In this document: one piece after another, positions 24,704 to 34,241 of the stretch
How positions within the stretch are numbered: the first letter of the stretch is position 1
Layout of the letters: each line of letters opens with the position of its first letter
Assembly: GCA_002816715.1 (NCBI GenBank)
Contig: MUCJ01000033.1
Span: forward strand, 1 to 56,472
Direction of reading: 5' to 3'
Source: SAR202 cluster bacterium Casp-Chloro-G3
GTDB taxonomy: Bacteria; Chloroflexota; Dehalococcoidia; Lucifugimonadales; UBA3495
Length of the DNA stretch: 56,472 nt
Made by a program: the position numbers and the translations under genes
The notes under the pieces: model-generated
Told to the model about the DNA's origin: nothing
Databases searched by the model: none
Seen by the model: only the letters and a program-made list of their open reading frames with translations

Positions 24704-25609
24704 CTATATGCGCTCCATACTTCTGGCGCGCTTTTCGGTGTGATACCAGGGAAGCATCAAACGCTCTACCAACGTCGCCAGCACAAACAGCATGATACCC
24801 ATCGCCGACAATACCACGATGGCGGCGAATACCCGGGCGGTTAGAAACAAGGGCTGCGAGTAGGTCATCAAGTAGCCCAGGCCCTCGCTGGCTCCCACCC
24901 ACTCACCGATAACCGCCCCAATCACACTGAATGTGATGCCTATTTTTATCCCCGAGAACATCCGCGGCAGCGACGAAGGCACCTGAAGCTTGGTGAAAAT
25001 TTGCCACCGGGAGGCTCCCAATGTGCGCATCATGTTGGCCATGTCCGGATCCACCGAGCGGAGACCGTCCACGGTGTTCACCGATATGGGGAAAAAGCCG
25101 ATCAAGGCCACCACAATTATTTTGGGCGTAAGCCCGTAACCCACCCAGATCAGCAACAAGGGCGCAATTGCGATAATAGGGATGGTCTGAGAGGCGATAA
25201 TTATTGGGTAGACCGAGCGTTCCAGTATTCGCGAGTAGGCGATACCGCTGGCCAGGGACAGGCCAACAATCAGCGCCGCCACGAAACCCAGGGCTACTTC
25301 CAGCAGGGTTACTTGGGTGTGCTGCCAAAGAAGGCCGCGACTCTCCACTAATTCTTGCGCTATGGTTGAAGGCGCAGGCAACTGCCATTTGGGAACATCA
25401 CCTAGTTGAGTCCAAAGTTCCCAAGACCCTAACAAAGCGATAAGTATTAGCAGGGGAGCCGCCCACCGTTTTAAAGACACTAGGTAACGGCCAATACCTC
25501 TGGCCTGCCCCCGCGACGAACTCCCGTCGGCGGGATCTAACCCTGAAGATTGGCCTCCAGCCATGTCCCCTGGTCGGTCAATGGTCACCGGTGAGGAGCG
25601 CTGTCTCAC
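24704..25609 (-). CDS. thiX: ABC transporter permease, ThiX-like
   Basis: Inner-membrane permease of 301 residues with a cytosolic Gly/Ser-rich N-terminus and about six membrane spans beginning at PLLILIALLGSWEL. The binding-protein-dependent transport signature is in LGASRWQIFTKLQVPSSLP, which contacts the ATPase. The GTG start at 25609 overlaps the thiZ stop (GTGA) and follows GGAAGAG by eight bases, the arrangement expected for coupled translation. Alternatives are a TTG at 25636 and an ATG at 25564. It is expected to pass the pyrimidine precursor delivered by ThiY. Confidence 0.9.
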   Translation of the reverse strand: MRQRSSPVTIDRPGDMAGGQSSGLDPADGSSSRGQARGIGRYLVSLKRWAAPLLILIALLGSWELWTQLGDVPKWQLPAPSTIAQELVESRGLLWQHTQVTLLEVALGFVAALIVGLSLASGIAYSRILERSVYPIIIASQTIPIIAIAPLLLIWVGYGLTPKIIVVALIGFFPISVNTVDGLRSVDPDMANMMRTLGASRWQIFTKLQVPSSLPRMFSGIKIGITFSVIGAVIGEWVGASEGLGYLMTYSQPLFLTARVFAAIVVLSAMGIMLFVLATLVERLMLPWYHTEKRARSMERI

Positions 25610-26424
25610 TTGTTTGTCTCTTCCAATTTGCCCCAAGCCGGCATCGAATTCTCTTCGTGCAATGTGGTCAGCAAAATAGATTTAAGCTCCGTGAACTCTC
25701 TGGTGGTAACCGACTTATAGTCTCTGGGCCTAGGCAATTCAATGTTCAGAACCATCTTGACCCGGCCCGGTCGTGCCGTCAGCACGTACACCCGGTCCGA
25801 CAACAGGATCGCTTCGTCAACATCGTGGGTGATCAAGATGATCGTCTTTTTCATCGACTCCCAAAGTTCCAGCAGCCACTCCTGCATCTGCACCCGGGTC
25901 AGGGCATCCAGCGCCCCGAAGGGTTCATCCAGCAGAATTACATCCTGGTCCAGCAGCATGGTGCGTAAGAAGGCCGCCCGCTGGCGCATGCCCCCCGACA
26001 GCGCTAAGGGATACTGTTTCTCGAATCCTTTCAGCCCGAAAGTTTCCACCAAGTCCAATGCTCGTAGACGGGCCTGTTTTTTGGATAGTCCGTGCAACTC
26101 CAACCCCAGCACGGTATTGTCCAGCACCGACCGCCAGGGCATCAACAAGTCCTTCTGTTGCATGTAGCCAATGCTGCCCAACCGCATACTGGAGGGATCG
26201 CCGTCCATTTGCACTATCCCTGCATCGGCATCGTCCAACCCGGCGATGATGTTGAGCAGGGTGCTTTTGCCACAGCCGCTAGGGCCGATGATACTGACGA
26301 ATTCGCCAGCATTGGCAATGATGTCCACCCCGGCCAAAACCGCTTCCCGCCGACCACCCAGGTTAAAAGCCTTATATATTGATGACAACTCAATTTTTGG
26401 TGTTGTCACTGCCCTCTGAGACAT
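25606..26424 (-). CDS. thiZ: ABC transporter ATP-binding protein, ThiZ-like
   Basis: Cytosolic ATPase driving the pyrimidine importer, 272 residues. Walker A GPSGCGKSTL, Q-loop MQQKDLLMPW, signature LSGGMRQRAA, Walker B VILLDEPFGALD and the switch ITHD are all present. The longer reading from 26469 starts inside the operon's terminator hairpin, so I place the start at the ATG at 26424 (MSQRAVTT), 13 bases after GGAG. It is first in the operon, immediately after the TPP riboswitch and terminator, and its stop overlaps the thiX start. Confidence 0.92.
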   Translation of the reverse strand: MSQRAVTTPKIELSSIYKAFNLGGRREAVLAGVDIIANAGEFVSIIGPSGCGKSTLLNIIAGLDDADAGIVQMDGDPSSMRLGSIGYMQQKDLLMPWRSVLDNTVLGLELHGLSKKQARLRALDLVETFGLKGFEKQYPLALSGGMRQRAAFLRTMLLDQDVILLDEPFGALDALTRVQMQEWLLELWESMKKTIILITHDVDEAILLSDRVYVLTARPGRVKMVLNIELPRPRDYKSVTTREFTELKSILLTTLHEENSMPAWGKLEETNK

Positions 26425-26454
26425 AATATGGTGCTCACTCCATCGGGTAAAAGA

Positions 26455-26488
26455 AAAGGCCGCCAACAAATACCAGTCGGCGGCCTTT
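26455..26488 (-). terminator. Intrinsic terminator of the TPP riboswitch
   Basis: Stem of 10 bp, AAAGGCCGCC / GGCGGCCTTT in minus-strand order, with a 14-base loop, followed by TTCTTTT. It sits between the aptamer and the thiZ ribosome binding site and is the likely expression platform, ending transcription when TPP is bound. Confidence 0.85.
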
Positions 26489-26510
26489 CATACTAGACCA
26501 TTATTATCAA

Positions 26511-26610
26511 GCGCCGCTTCCCTACGCTGGCATTACCCAGTTCAGGTTCGCAAGGGTCGGCGGCATATCGGCCACCCTCTCAGCCTGGCTCAACCAAGCT
26601 CCCCTACGTG
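26511..26610 (-). promoter_or_regulatory. TPP riboswitch (THI element)
   Basis: The minus strand carries the conserved THI-box pieces in order: GUAGGGGAGC, GGCUGAGAGGG, then ACCCUUGCGAACCUGA, CUGGGUAAUGCCAGCGUAGG and GAAG. It is about 90 bases upstream of thiZ, with a terminator between. It accounts for thiamine control of the transporter, GYD, tenA and thiD genes. The P1 stem is weakly paired by eye. Confidence 0.95.
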
Positions 26611-26652
26611 CCCAAGTTCCTTTTCAAGTTACTTATATTGTTACGTTACCCC

Positions 26653-26682
26653 ATTTTAGTTGAGCAAATGCGCGGGTGTCAA
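26653..26682 (-). promoter_or_regulatory. Promoter of the thiamine salvage operon
   Basis: Minus-strand TTGACA (26677-26682), 18-bp spacer, TAAAAT (26653-26658). The predicted start, near 26646, is about 35 bases before the TPP aptamer. Its -35 box abuts that of the divergent ribosomal promoter. Confidence 0.75.
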
Positions 26683-26685
26683 TCG

Positions 26686-26714
26686 TTGACATGGCTACCA
26701 CAACTTGATAGAGT
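26686..26714 (+). promoter_or_regulatory. Promoter of the ribosomal protein superoperon
   Basis: TTGACA (26686-26691), 17-bp spacer, TAGAGT (26709-26714), about 40 bases upstream of the rpsL start. The two divergent -35 boxes form the palindrome TGTCAATCGTTGACA. Confidence 0.65.
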
Positions 26715-26760
26715 TACTCTGCTCATCTATGTGGCGACTAATGAATTAAAAGGTAGTTTT

Positions 26761-27174
26761 ATGCCTACGGTAAATCAGCTAGTCAGGAAGGGGCGTAGCC
26801 CCGCTAAAAAAGGTACCAAAGCCCCAGCCTTGCATTGGGTGCAGAATTCTTTGCGCAACCGCGTGAAGTGGGGTCCCGGTTGCCCGCAACGCCGTGGAGT
26901 TTGCATTCAAGTACGTACCATGACTCCCAAGAAACCCAACTCAGCGCTACGGAAGATCTGCCGGGTACGACTGACCAACGGTGTTGAAGTTAATGCCTAC
27001 ATTGGCGGCGAAGGCCACAACCTCCAGGAGCACTCGGTAGTTTTGATGCGCGGCGGTCGAGTGAAAGACCTGCCTGGTGTACGCTACCACGTAGTCCGCG
27101 GCGCGTTGGATGCTGAAGGCGTTCGGGACCGTCGGCGCGGTCGCAGCAAGTACGGGGCCGTCAAGCCCAAATAA
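26761..27174 (+). CDS. rpsL: 30S ribosomal protein S12
   Basis: Decoding-centre protein of the small subunit, 137 residues. [11 protein letters not shown] and the streptomycin-region motif [11 protein letters not shown] are exact family features, as is [14 protein letters not shown]. An in-frame upstream extension from 26608 contains promoter sequence and is not part of the protein; the ATG at 26761 gives the canonical N-terminus. First gene of the ribosomal run, followed by rpsG and fusA in str-operon order. Confidence 0.98.
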   Translation: MPTVNQLVRKGRSPAKKGTKAPALHWVQNSLRNRVKWGPGCPQRRGVCIQVRTMTPKKPNSALRKICRVRLTNGVEVNAYIGGEGHNLQEHSVVLMRGGRVKDLPGVRYHVVRGALDAEGVRDRRRGRSKYGAVKPK

Positions 27175-27259
27175 GCTGATCCACCTCTAACACTAGCGGG
27201 CATTCCCTACCTCGGGGTTCCTCTTGAGCGGATTCCGTATTTTAAGGTGTAATTGATCT

Positions 27260-27730
27260 ATGTCCAGAAGAAGGCGTGCTGAACCCAGGATAATAGAGCC
27301 GGACCCCCATTACAACAACCTGCTATTAGCCAGGTTCATAAACCGGGTGATGCTCAAAGGAAAAAAATCCACGGCCCAGCGGTTTGTGTATAAAGCCCTG
27401 GAAATTATCCGAGAAGAGTCGCGGCGTGACCCTATGGAGATATTTGAACTGGCGATCAAGAATGCCACGCCAATTGTCGAGGTCAAGCCACGCCGGATCG
27501 GCGGTGCGACTTACCAGGTTCCTACCGAACTGCGCCCCAACCGCAGTGAAGCCTTGGGCATGCGCTGGATAATTCGCGGGGCTCGAGGCAGGAAGGGAAC
27601 CCCAATGCGACGCAGCCTAGCCAATGAATTTTTAGAGGCCTCCCGTGGAGAGGGGTCGGCGGTCAGACGCCGGGAAGAATTGCACCGCATGGCTGATGCC
27701 AACCGGGCATTTGTTCACTATCGCCGGTAG
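27260..27730 (+). CDS. rpsG: 30S ribosomal protein S7
   Basis: Primary 16S rRNA binding protein that nucleates assembly of the 30S head, 156 residues. MSRRRRAEPR and the central GGATYQVPTELRP are typical, and the C-terminal arm ends HRMADANRAFVHYRR. It lies 85 bases after rpsL, in str-operon order. In E. coli S7 represses its own operon; no such site could be recognised here. Confidence 0.98.
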   Translation: MSRRRRAEPRIIEPDPHYNNLLLARFINRVMLKGKKSTAQRFVYKALEIIREESRRDPMEIFELAIKNATPIVEVKPRRIGGATYQVPTELRPNRSEALGMRWIIRGARGRKGTPMRRSLANEFLEASRGEGSAVRRREELHRMADANRAFVHYRR

Positions 27731-27838
27731 GTAGACCGGATCGCCGGTAAGAAAACCAATTCGACAACCTATAGAAATCATATAGAAACCTATAGATAAG
27801 TAGGCCAGATAGTACCGCAAGAGGCAAATTAGGGAAGC

Positions 27839-29923
27839 ATGCAATCAGAAGTACCAATAAGTAAAATCCGCAACATTGGGTTCATTGCTCACATTGATGC
27901 GGGCAAGACCACAGTTACCGAACGTGTTTTGTTTTTGACCGGGATTATTCGCAAGGTTGGTGGCATTGACGACGGCACTACGGCAATGGACTGGATGCCT
28001 CAAGAGAAAGAACGGGGCATTACCATTACCGCCGCAGCCACCACCACCTATTGGAATGACCATCGGATCAACATCATCGACACGCCGGGGCACGTGGACT
28101 TTACCGCTGAAGTCGAGCGCAGTCTACGAGTGCTAGACGGCGGCGTAGTAGTGTTCGACTCGGTCGCTGGGGTTCAGCCCCAGTCTGAAACCGTGTGGCG
28201 CCAGGCCGACACCTACAAAGTGCCCCGAATTGCCTTTGTCAACAAGATGGACCGAGTAGGTGCCAGTTACTACCGCACCATTGAGTCAATGAAGCGACGG
28301 CTCAATGCCAATGCAGTGGCGGTCCAACTCCCAATTGGAGAGGAAGATAGCTTCAAGGGCGTTATTGACTTGATTGGGGGCAAGGCTATTATATACGGCC
28401 TGACTCCGGGTAGTGATCCAACTTTGGAAACCCCCGAAGAATGCCCGGTCCCTGCTGAGTATCAGGAACAATATCAGACGTACCGGCAGGCGATGATTGA
28501 GAAGATCGTAGAGACTGACGAAAACTTGCTGATGCGATATCTAGAAGGCGAGGAGATCGGGGAAGACGACTTGCGCCAAGCCTTACGGCAGGCCACAATT
28601 CATAAGAATTTGGTTCCAGTCCTTTGCGGCACCGCCCTCAAGGGCAAGGGTGTCCATCCCCTGCTGGACGCCATCGTCTGGTACCTCCCTTCTCCAGAGG
28701 ACGTCCCGCCGATGGCGGCGGTTGACGCCAAGAGCGGGGAGGCAGTAGAGCGTATCCCCGACATCAAGGAACCCTTCTCCGCATTGGCCTTTAAAGTCGT
28801 CACCGACCCGTTTGTCGGTCGACTTGTCTTCATGAGGATATATTCCGGTCAAATCAAGGCCGGGTCGACCGTAACCAATACCACCAAAGGCAAACGTGAG
28901 CGACTAGGACGTTTGCTGCTGATGCACGCCAACCGCCGCGAAGAGCTAGCAGAAATTGGCGCCGGACAAATCTGCGCCGCCGTTGGGCTGAAAGATACCT
29001 TTACCGGAGACACTATTTGCACCGATTTCCAACCGGTGATACTGGAACCGCCTACTTTCCCCGAACCAGTGGTGTCGGTGGCAATTGAGCCAGACACCCG
29101 GGTAGACCAGGATCACTTGTCCGAAGCGTTACACAAGCTGGCGGACGAGGATCCGACTTTTCACGTCCGATTCAACGACGAAACCGGCCAAACGGTTATA
29201 TCCGGCATGGGAGAATTGCACTTGGAAGTGCTGGTTGACCGAATCCGCCGGGAGTTCAAAGTTGGAGCCCAGGTTGGCGCGCCCAAGGTTTCTTATCGAG
29301 AGACATTCACCCGTTCAGTCCGCAGCGAGGGGCGGTATGTGCGTCAGACCGGCGGGCACGGTCAGTTTGGCCACGTCTGGCTGGAGATTGAGCCCACAGA
29401 TCGCGGTACCGGTATCGTCTTCGTGAACGGAGTGGTCGGCGGCAAAATCCCCAGAGAATTTATCCCCGCCATAGAACATGGAGTTCGTCAAGCCCTAGAC
29501 AACGGGCCTTTGGGGGGGTATCCTCTGGTAGACCTGAAAATCACGCTGGTCGACGGTAGCTACCACGACGTAGATTCCTCAGAGATGGCCTTCCGTGCCG
29601 CGGGCGCCCTAGCCATACGGTTAGCCGCGGGCAAAGCTAGGCCGGTACTCCTTGAACCTATTGTGGAAATGGAAGTGGTGACCCCCGGTGAGTTCATGGG
29701 GGAAATCATAGGTGACCTGGGAACCAGGCGCGCCCATATACGGAATATCGAGGGTGAAAACAACCTGCAGACGATCCGAGCAACGATTCCTTTGGGAGAA
29801 ACATTCTCGTATACTACGGCAATACGCTCCTTGAGCAGTGGCCGGGCCACCTACACCATGGAGTTCAAGCATTACGAGCCGGTATCCGAAAGCGTCCTGA
29901 AGACGATCATCCAGAAAGTTTAG
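27839..29923 (+). CDS. fusA: Elongation factor G
   Basis: Translocation GTPase of 694 residues. G-domain motifs: AHIDAGKTT (P-loop), the switch I/II region ending DTPGHVDFT, and NKMDRVG. Domain IV carries the GGHGQFGHV loop and the C-terminal domain ends with [13 protein letters not shown]. The ATG is preceded by AGGGAAGC. tuf, usually next, is absent: rpsJ follows after 36 bases, joining the str and S10 operons directly. Confidence 0.98.
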   Translation: MQSEVPISKIRNIGFIAHIDAGKTTVTERVLFLTGIIRKVGGIDDGTTAMDWMPQEKERGITITAAATTTYWNDHRINIIDTPGHVDFTAEVERSLRVLDGGVVVFDSVAGVQPQSETVWRQADTYKVPRIAFVNKMDRVGASYYRTIESMKRRLNANAVAVQLPIGEEDSFKGVIDLIGGKAIIYGLTPGSDPTLETPEECPVPAEYQEQYQTYRQAMIEKIVETDENLLMRYLEGEEIGEDDLRQALRQATIHKNLVPVLCGTALKGKGVHPLLDAIVWYLPSPEDVPPMAAVDAKSGEAVERIPDIKEPFSALAFKVVTDPFVGRLVFMRIYSGQIKAGSTVTNTTKGKRERLGRLLLMHANRREELAEIGAGQICAAVGLKDTFTGDTICTDFQPVILEPPTFPEPVVSVAIEPDTRVDQDHLSEALHKLADEDPTFHVRFNDETGQTVISGMGELHLEVLVDRIRREFKVGAQVGAPKVSYRETFTRSVRSEGRYVRQTGGHGQFGHVWLEIEPTDRGTGIVFVNGVVGGKIPREFIPAIEHGVRQALDNGPLGGYPLVDLKITLVDGSYHDVDSSEMAFRAAGALAIRLAAGKARPVLLEPIVEMEVVTPGEFMGEIIGDLGTRRAHIRNIEGENNLQTIRATIPLGETFSYTTAIRSLSSGRATYTMEFKHYEPVSESVLKTIIQKV

Positions 29924-29959
29924 TGTTCTAAAGTTTAGTGTCGGTAAGAATTAAAAAAT

Positions 29960-30271
29960 ATGGTAACCAAACAGAAAGTTAGGATCATCCTCAAGGCCTT
30001 CGATCATAAAATACTGGACACATCTACCGAGCAGATTGTGGAAACAGCAGAACGTACCGGTGCGAGAATTGCTGGCCCGGTGCCTTTGCCGACTCACATC
30101 CGGCGTTTTTGCGTGATTCGTGGCCCTCACGTGGACAAAGACTCTCGAGAACATTTTGAGATCAGGACCCACAAGCGGTTGGTGGATATCCTGGAACCTA
30201 CCTCCAAGACCATCGACTCTCTGACGCGGCTGAACTTGCCCGCCGGGGTCGATATTTCGATCAAGCTATAG
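29960..30271 (+). CDS. rpsJ: 30S ribosomal protein S10
   Basis: 30S head protein (and NusE in antitermination), 103 residues. [13 protein letters not shown], the loop GPVPLPT and the C-terminal [11 protein letters not shown] are characteristic. It opens the S10-operon order rpsJ-rplC-rplD-rplW-rplB, directly after fusA. Confidence 0.98.
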   Translation: MVTKQKVRIILKAFDHKILDTSTEQIVETAERTGARIAGPVPLPTHIRRFCVIRGPHVDKDSREHFEIRTHKRLVDILEPTSKTIDSLTRLNLPAGVDISIKL

Positions 30272-30284
30272 TTAGGGGTAATCA

Positions 30285-30917
30285 ATGCTTCGGGCTTTTC
30301 TAGGTAAGAAAATTGGCATGACCCAGATCTACGAAGAGGGCGGGAATGTGGTGCCGGTGACGGTCATCCAAGCTGGCCCCTGCTTCGTCACCCAAATCAG
30401 GACTAAAGAAACCGACGGTTATGAAGCGGTTCAGATTGGCTTCGACGAAGTCAAAAAATTGAACAAACCTCGCGCTGGTCATCTAAAAAACAGCAAGATG
30501 GTCCGCTTTTTGCGGGAAGTCAAATCTGAAAACAGCAGCGAACTGGAAGTTGGCCAGCAAATAAACGTCGATATTTTTACGCCGGGCGAATTGGTGGACG
30601 TCATCGGCAACTCCAAGGGCAGAGGTTTTTCCGGAGTTATAAAACGACACGGCTTCCATGGCGGCGACCGCACCCACGGTCAATCCGACCGAATGCGCGC
30701 ACCAGGATCCATTGGCGGCGGCACCACTCCCGGCCGTGTGTTCAAGGGAATGAAAATGGCCGGCCACATGGGAGATGTCCGCATCACCGTCAAGAATTTG
30801 GAAGTGGTGCAGGTTGACCTTGAACGTAATTTGCTGGTAGTCAAAGGCGCAGTGCCCGGCGGGCCCAACGGTCTGCTAACTGTTAGAAAAACTCGTAAAG
30901 TGGCTGCAGGCAGTTAG
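30285..30917 (+). CDS. rplC: 50S ribosomal protein L3
   Basis: Early-assembly 23S rRNA-binding protein, 210 residues. [10 protein letters not shown] at the N-terminus, the [14 protein letters not shown] stretch and the [20 protein letters not shown] loop reaching toward the peptidyl-transferase centre are diagnostic. The ATG is 13 bases after rpsJ. Confidence 0.98.
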   Translation: MLRAFLGKKIGMTQIYEEGGNVVPVTVIQAGPCFVTQIRTKETDGYEAVQIGFDEVKKLNKPRAGHLKNSKMVRFLREVKSENSSELEVGQQINVDIFTPGELVDVIGNSKGRGFSGVIKRHGFHGGDRTHGQSDRMRAPGSIGGGTTPGRVFKGMKMAGHMGDVRITVKNLEVVQVDLERNLLVVKGAVPGGPNGLLTVRKTRKVAAGS

Positions 30918-30934
30918 GAGCCTTCTGAGAAATT

Positions 30935-31693
30935 ATGGAAGTCCCAGTTAAGAATCAAAACGGAGAAACAATAGACACCATCCAATTGAACGATGAGGTC
31001 TTTAACGCGCCCATGAACCAGAGCTTGGTTCACCAGGTAGTAGTGATATATCAGGGTAATAAGCGTCAGGGCACCCATTCCACCAAGACCCGCGCTGAAG
31101 TGTCCGGCGGCGGTCGCAAACCCTGGACACAGAAGCACACCGGGCGCGCTCGCCAGGGTAGCACCCGCTCACCCCAATGGCGTCACGGCGGCGTGGTTTT
31201 TGGACCGCATCCCCGCGACTACCGCAAATTGCTCCCCAAGCAACTGCGTCGCCAAGCGGTCAGGTGCGTTCTTTCTGAGAAAGCTCGTCGGGGCAATTTG
31301 ATTTGCGTCGATAGCATGGACACTCTGGATGGCAAGACCAGGTCAATGGTCAGCCTGCTGAAGAATCTGGGCATCTCCAGTTCGGCGTTGGTGGTTACCA
31401 ACGGGCCCGACGCCAATCTGGTGCTGGCGGCCCACAACATCAAGGGCATCTGGACCATGCCGATCAATCTGCTGAACGCTAACGATCTGCTGCGACGCGA
31501 GACTCTGATAATGACAGTGGATGCAGTCAGGCAAGCAGAGGAGATTTGGACGGGTCGGGTCAACCGAGGGCCATCGCATCGTCCCTGGGCCAACGTAGTA
31601 CCGCAGGCTCCGGTGGAGGTGGCCGAAGCTCCAGCTCCACGACGCAGACCCCGGGCTACCACCAGTACTGAAAGCGAAGGGGCAGCTGAGTAA
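30935..31693 (+). CDS. rplD: 50S ribosomal protein L4 with C-terminal extension
   Basis: Exit-tunnel protein, 252 residues against about 205 in E. coli. The core is standard, including the tunnel loop with GGGRKPWTQKHTGRARQGSTRSPQWR (here cited by its GGGRKPW and GRARQGS parts). The last ~45 residues are a Pro/Ala/Arg-rich tail ending STESEGAAE, not part of the usual fold. Its stop overlaps the rplW start by one base. In E. coli L4 also represses the S10 operon. Confidence 0.97.
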   Translation: MEVPVKNQNGETIDTIQLNDEVFNAPMNQSLVHQVVVIYQGNKRQGTHSTKTRAEVSGGGRKPWTQKHTGRARQGSTRSPQWRHGGVVFGPHPRDYRKLLPKQLRRQAVRCVLSEKARRGNLICVDSMDTLDGKTRSMVSLLKNLGISSSALVVTNGPDANLVLAAHNIKGIWTMPINLLNANDLLRRETLIMTVDAVRQAEEIWTGRVNRGPSHRPWANVVPQAPVEVAEAPAPRRRPRATTSTESEGAAE

Positions 31694-31977
31694 TGAACAT
31701 ATACCAAGTGCTCCTTAAACCAACCATCACCGAGAAAAGCACACTGCTTCAAGAATCTGGCAGGTACACCTTCCAGGTTGCTCCTGCCGCCAACAAAGTG
31801 CAGGTTAAAGAGGCAGTGGAGAAGAACTTTAATGTGACGGTTCTGGACGTCAACATTACCATGCTGCACGGCAAACGAAAGCGGTACGGCACGCGTATCA
31901 AGAAAAGGCCAGATATTAAGAAAGCGGTGGTTACGCTCAAGTCGGGAGACCGAATCAATCTCGTCGAAGGGCTGTAG
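31693..31977 (+). CDS. rplW: 50S ribosomal protein L23
   Basis: Exit-port protein that docks SRP and trigger factor, 94 residues. The N-terminus YQVLLKPTITEKS and the RNA-binding loop GKRKRYGTRI fit the family. The ATG overlaps the rplD stop by one base, implying coupled translation. Confidence 0.97.
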   Translation: MNIYQVLLKPTITEKSTLLQESGRYTFQVAPAANKVQVKEAVEKNFNVTVLDVNITMLHGKRKRYGTRIKKRPDIKKAVVTLKSGDRINLVEGL

Positions 31978-31994
31978 ATTAAGGGAACGTTACT

Positions 31995-32825
31995 ATGCCA
32001 CTAAAGAAATTAAGACCGATTACGCCAGGTACCCGCAACGCGGTTCGTCCTTCCTTTGAAGAGATTACCCGCACCAAGCCGGAGGAGTCTCTGCTAGCCC
32101 CGCTGACCAAGCACGCTGGCAGGAATAACCGTGGCAGAATAACGACACGGAGTCGCGGTGGCGGCCCTCGCCGGATGTACCGCATGGTTGACTTCAAACG
32201 GCGCAAGGAAGGGGTGCCCGGTCGAGTTGTTTCTATTGAGTACGACCCTAACCGGACTACTCGAATTGCCTTGATTTTCTACGCCGACGGCGAGAAGAGC
32301 TATATTCTGGCTCCCATCGGTTTGTCGGTGGATGACTGGGTTCAGGCAGGCCCCGAAGCGGAAATCAAACCTGGAAACTCCCTTCAGTTGAAAAACATAC
32401 CAACTGGAACGGTGGTCCACAACGTGGAGTTGACCCCGGATCGCGGTGGACAGATGGTACGCAGCGCGGGGTCTTCCGCCCAGGTATTGTCGCGGGAGGG
32501 CGAGCATGTGCTAATTCGCTTGCCTTCGGGCGAGATGCGGCGCATACTATTGAACTGCCGAGCCAGCATTGGCCAGCTTTCCAACCAAGACCATAAGAAC
32601 GAAAGCTTGGGCAAAGCAGGACGCACCCGGCACCTGGGCCGCCGCCCTCAAGTCAGAGGCGTAGCCAAAAACCCAGTAGACCATCCTCACGGCGGCGGTG
32701 AAGGCCGGTCGCCCATCGGGATGACCGGGCCCAAGTCGCCCACCGGAAAGCCTACCTTGGGCCACAAGACCAGAAGCAAAAAGAAGGTTTCCCGAAACTT
32801 TATAGTTCGCGGAAGAAGAAAGTAG
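31995..32825 (+). CDS. rplB: 50S ribosomal protein L2
   Basis: Core 23S rRNA-binding protein near the peptidyl-transferase centre, 276 residues. Family blocks include [14 protein letters not shown], the central [19 protein letters not shown] and the C-terminal [11 protein letters not shown] with the conserved His. It is preceded by AAGGGAACG. Confidence 0.98.
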   Translation: MPLKKLRPITPGTRNAVRPSFEEITRTKPEESLLAPLTKHAGRNNRGRITTRSRGGGPRRMYRMVDFKRRKEGVPGRVVSIEYDPNRTTRIALIFYADGEKSYILAPIGLSVDDWVQAGPEAEIKPGNSLQLKNIPTGTVVHNVELTPDRGGQMVRSAGSSAQVLSREGEHVLIRLPSGEMRRILLNCRASIGQLSNQDHKNESLGKAGRTRHLGRRPQVRGVAKNPVDHPHGGGEGRSPIGMTGPKSPTGKPTLGHKTRSKKKVSRNFIVRGRRK

Positions 32826-32830
32826 TCCAT

Positions 32831-33118
32831 ATGTCCAGATCGATCAAAAAAGGCCCATACGTCCAAGCAAAATTAATGAAAAAAGTGGAAGCAGCCCAGC
32901 GTGCCGGCGTTCAAACCGTGATTCGCACTTGGTCTCGCGCCTCTATGATTATGCCCGACATGGTGGGGCTGACCATGGGCGTTCATGACGGGCGCCGTCA
33001 TATACCGGTGTTCGTTAGCGAAAACATGGTCGGTCATCGCTTGGGGGAATTTGCACCCACCAGAACCTTCCGTGGGCATGTGTCTCGTTCAGAGCGCACC
33101 AGCCGAGTAGTGAGGTAG
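32831..33118 (+). CDS. rpsS: 30S ribosomal protein S19
   Basis: 30S head protein contacting S13 and tRNA, 95 residues. [11 protein letters not shown], the central [14 protein letters not shown] and the C-terminal [16 protein letters not shown] are standard. It starts five bases after rplB. Confidence 0.98.
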   Translation: MSRSIKKGPYVQAKLMKKVEAAQRAGVQTVIRTWSRASMIMPDMVGLTMGVHDGRRHIPVFVSENMVGHRLGEFAPTRTFRGHVSRSERTSRVVR

Positions 33119-33122
33119 AGCG

Positions 33123-33470
33123 ATGCCAGCAGTTCAGGCGGTCGCCAAGCAAGTCGGCGCATCACCCAAACGTTTAAAACCAATTCTTGACCTGGTACGA
33201 GGCCGTGATGTGAGTGCCGCCATGGACACTCTAAGCCTGCTGACCTCCCCTTGGGCCAAGGTTGTCGCCAACGTAGTGAAATCGGCGGCGGCCAACGCCG
33301 AGAACAACATGCTGATGGATCGAGATAGTCTTCGAATAGTGCGGATCACCGCCGATCAGTCCAAGCCGCTCAAACGGTTCCGACCTCGAGCCAGGGGACG
33401 CATTGGCCGGATAACCAAACGCTCCAGCCACATCACCGTGGTGGTGGACGAAGCAAGACAGGAGTTGTAG
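33123..33470 (+). CDS. rplV: 50S ribosomal protein L22
   Basis: Exit-tunnel protein of 115 residues. It shows the SPKRLKPILDLVRGRDV block, the ANAENNMLMD helix and the beta-hairpin end RPRARGRIGRITKRSSHITVVV (cited in part). It begins four bases after rpsS. Confidence 0.97.
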   Translation: MPAVQAVAKQVGASPKRLKPILDLVRGRDVSAAMDTLSLLTSPWAKVVANVVKSAAANAENNMLMDRDSLRIVRITADQSKPLKRFRPRARGRIGRITKRSSHITVVVDEARQEL

Positions 33471-33473
33471 TCT

Positions 33474-34229
33474 ATGGGTCACAAAACCCATCCCTTAGGG
33501 TTCCGTCTGGGAATAATCAAGGACTGGAAGACTCATTGGTACGCAAACAACGCCAGCGGCTACCGGAACTTCGTCACGGAAGACTTGAAATTGCGCAAGT
33601 GCGTCTACGACGAGTACAACGGCTTTGCCGATGCCGGAATCGCCAAGGTCGAGATTGACCGGGGCGCTCAGGATAGCGTTATTAATATCCATTCCGCCCG
33701 CCCCGGCATTTTGATTGGGCGAGATGGCGAGCGAGTCAAGCAACTTCGCACCAAACTGGAATCGATCACCGCCCGTCGGGTGCAGCTTAACATTATTGAA
33801 ATTGAACAGCCCGAGCTTGACCCCTTCTTGGTGGGCCGCAGCATCGCCGACCAGTTACAACGTCGGGTAGCTTACCGCCGGGCCATGCGCCAAGCGGGAC
33901 AGCGAGCAATGCAAGCCGGAGCGCAGGGGATCAAGATCATTGCCAAGGGGCGTCTTTCCGGCGCGGAAATAGCCCGTACTGAAAAGCTGATGCTGGGTCG
34001 CGTGCCTTTGCACACCCTGAGGGCAGACATCGATTACGCGTTGGCCGAAGCCGGTACCGCGATGGGGCGCATCGGCATCAAGGTCTGGATTTACAAGGGC
34101 GAGATACTACCTCCGCCGCCTGAAGCAGTGGAAGAAATGGATACCATTGAAGTTCGGGTGCAAGGCGGCGAAGAAGAACTGGAGACCGGCACCTATGTCG
34201 ACGACATTGTCGCCGACGATCTACCTTAG
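33474..34229 (+). CDS. rpsC: 30S ribosomal protein S3 with acidic C-terminal tail
   Basis: 30S protein at the mRNA entrance, 251 residues. MGHKTHPLGFRLGI opens the protein; the KH-type RNA-binding motif is IHSARPGILIGRDGERV. The last ~30 residues after IYKGEILPPPPE are strongly acidic, longer than the E. coli end. It starts four bases after rplV. Confidence 0.97.
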   Translation: MGHKTHPLGFRLGIIKDWKTHWYANNASGYRNFVTEDLKLRKCVYDEYNGFADAGIAKVEIDRGAQDSVINIHSARPGILIGRDGERVKQLRTKLESITARRVQLNIIEIEQPELDPFLVGRSIADQLQRRVAYRRAMRQAGQRAMQAGAQGIKIIAKGRLSGAEIARTEKLMLGRVPLHTLRADIDYALAEAGTAMGRIGIKVWIYKGEILPPPPEAVEEMDTIEVRVQGGEEELETGTYVDDIVADDLP

Positions 34230-34241
34230 AAGGACAATCCC

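Noticed and set aside
26425-26469. 15-residue N-terminal extension of the ThiZ-like ATPase
   Set aside because: It would begin within the terminator hairpin of the TPP riboswitch; the ATG at 26424 has a usable ribosome binding site.
26608-26760. 51-residue N-terminal extension of S12
   Set aside because: The region contains the promoter and part of the upstream leader; canonical S12 starts at 26761.
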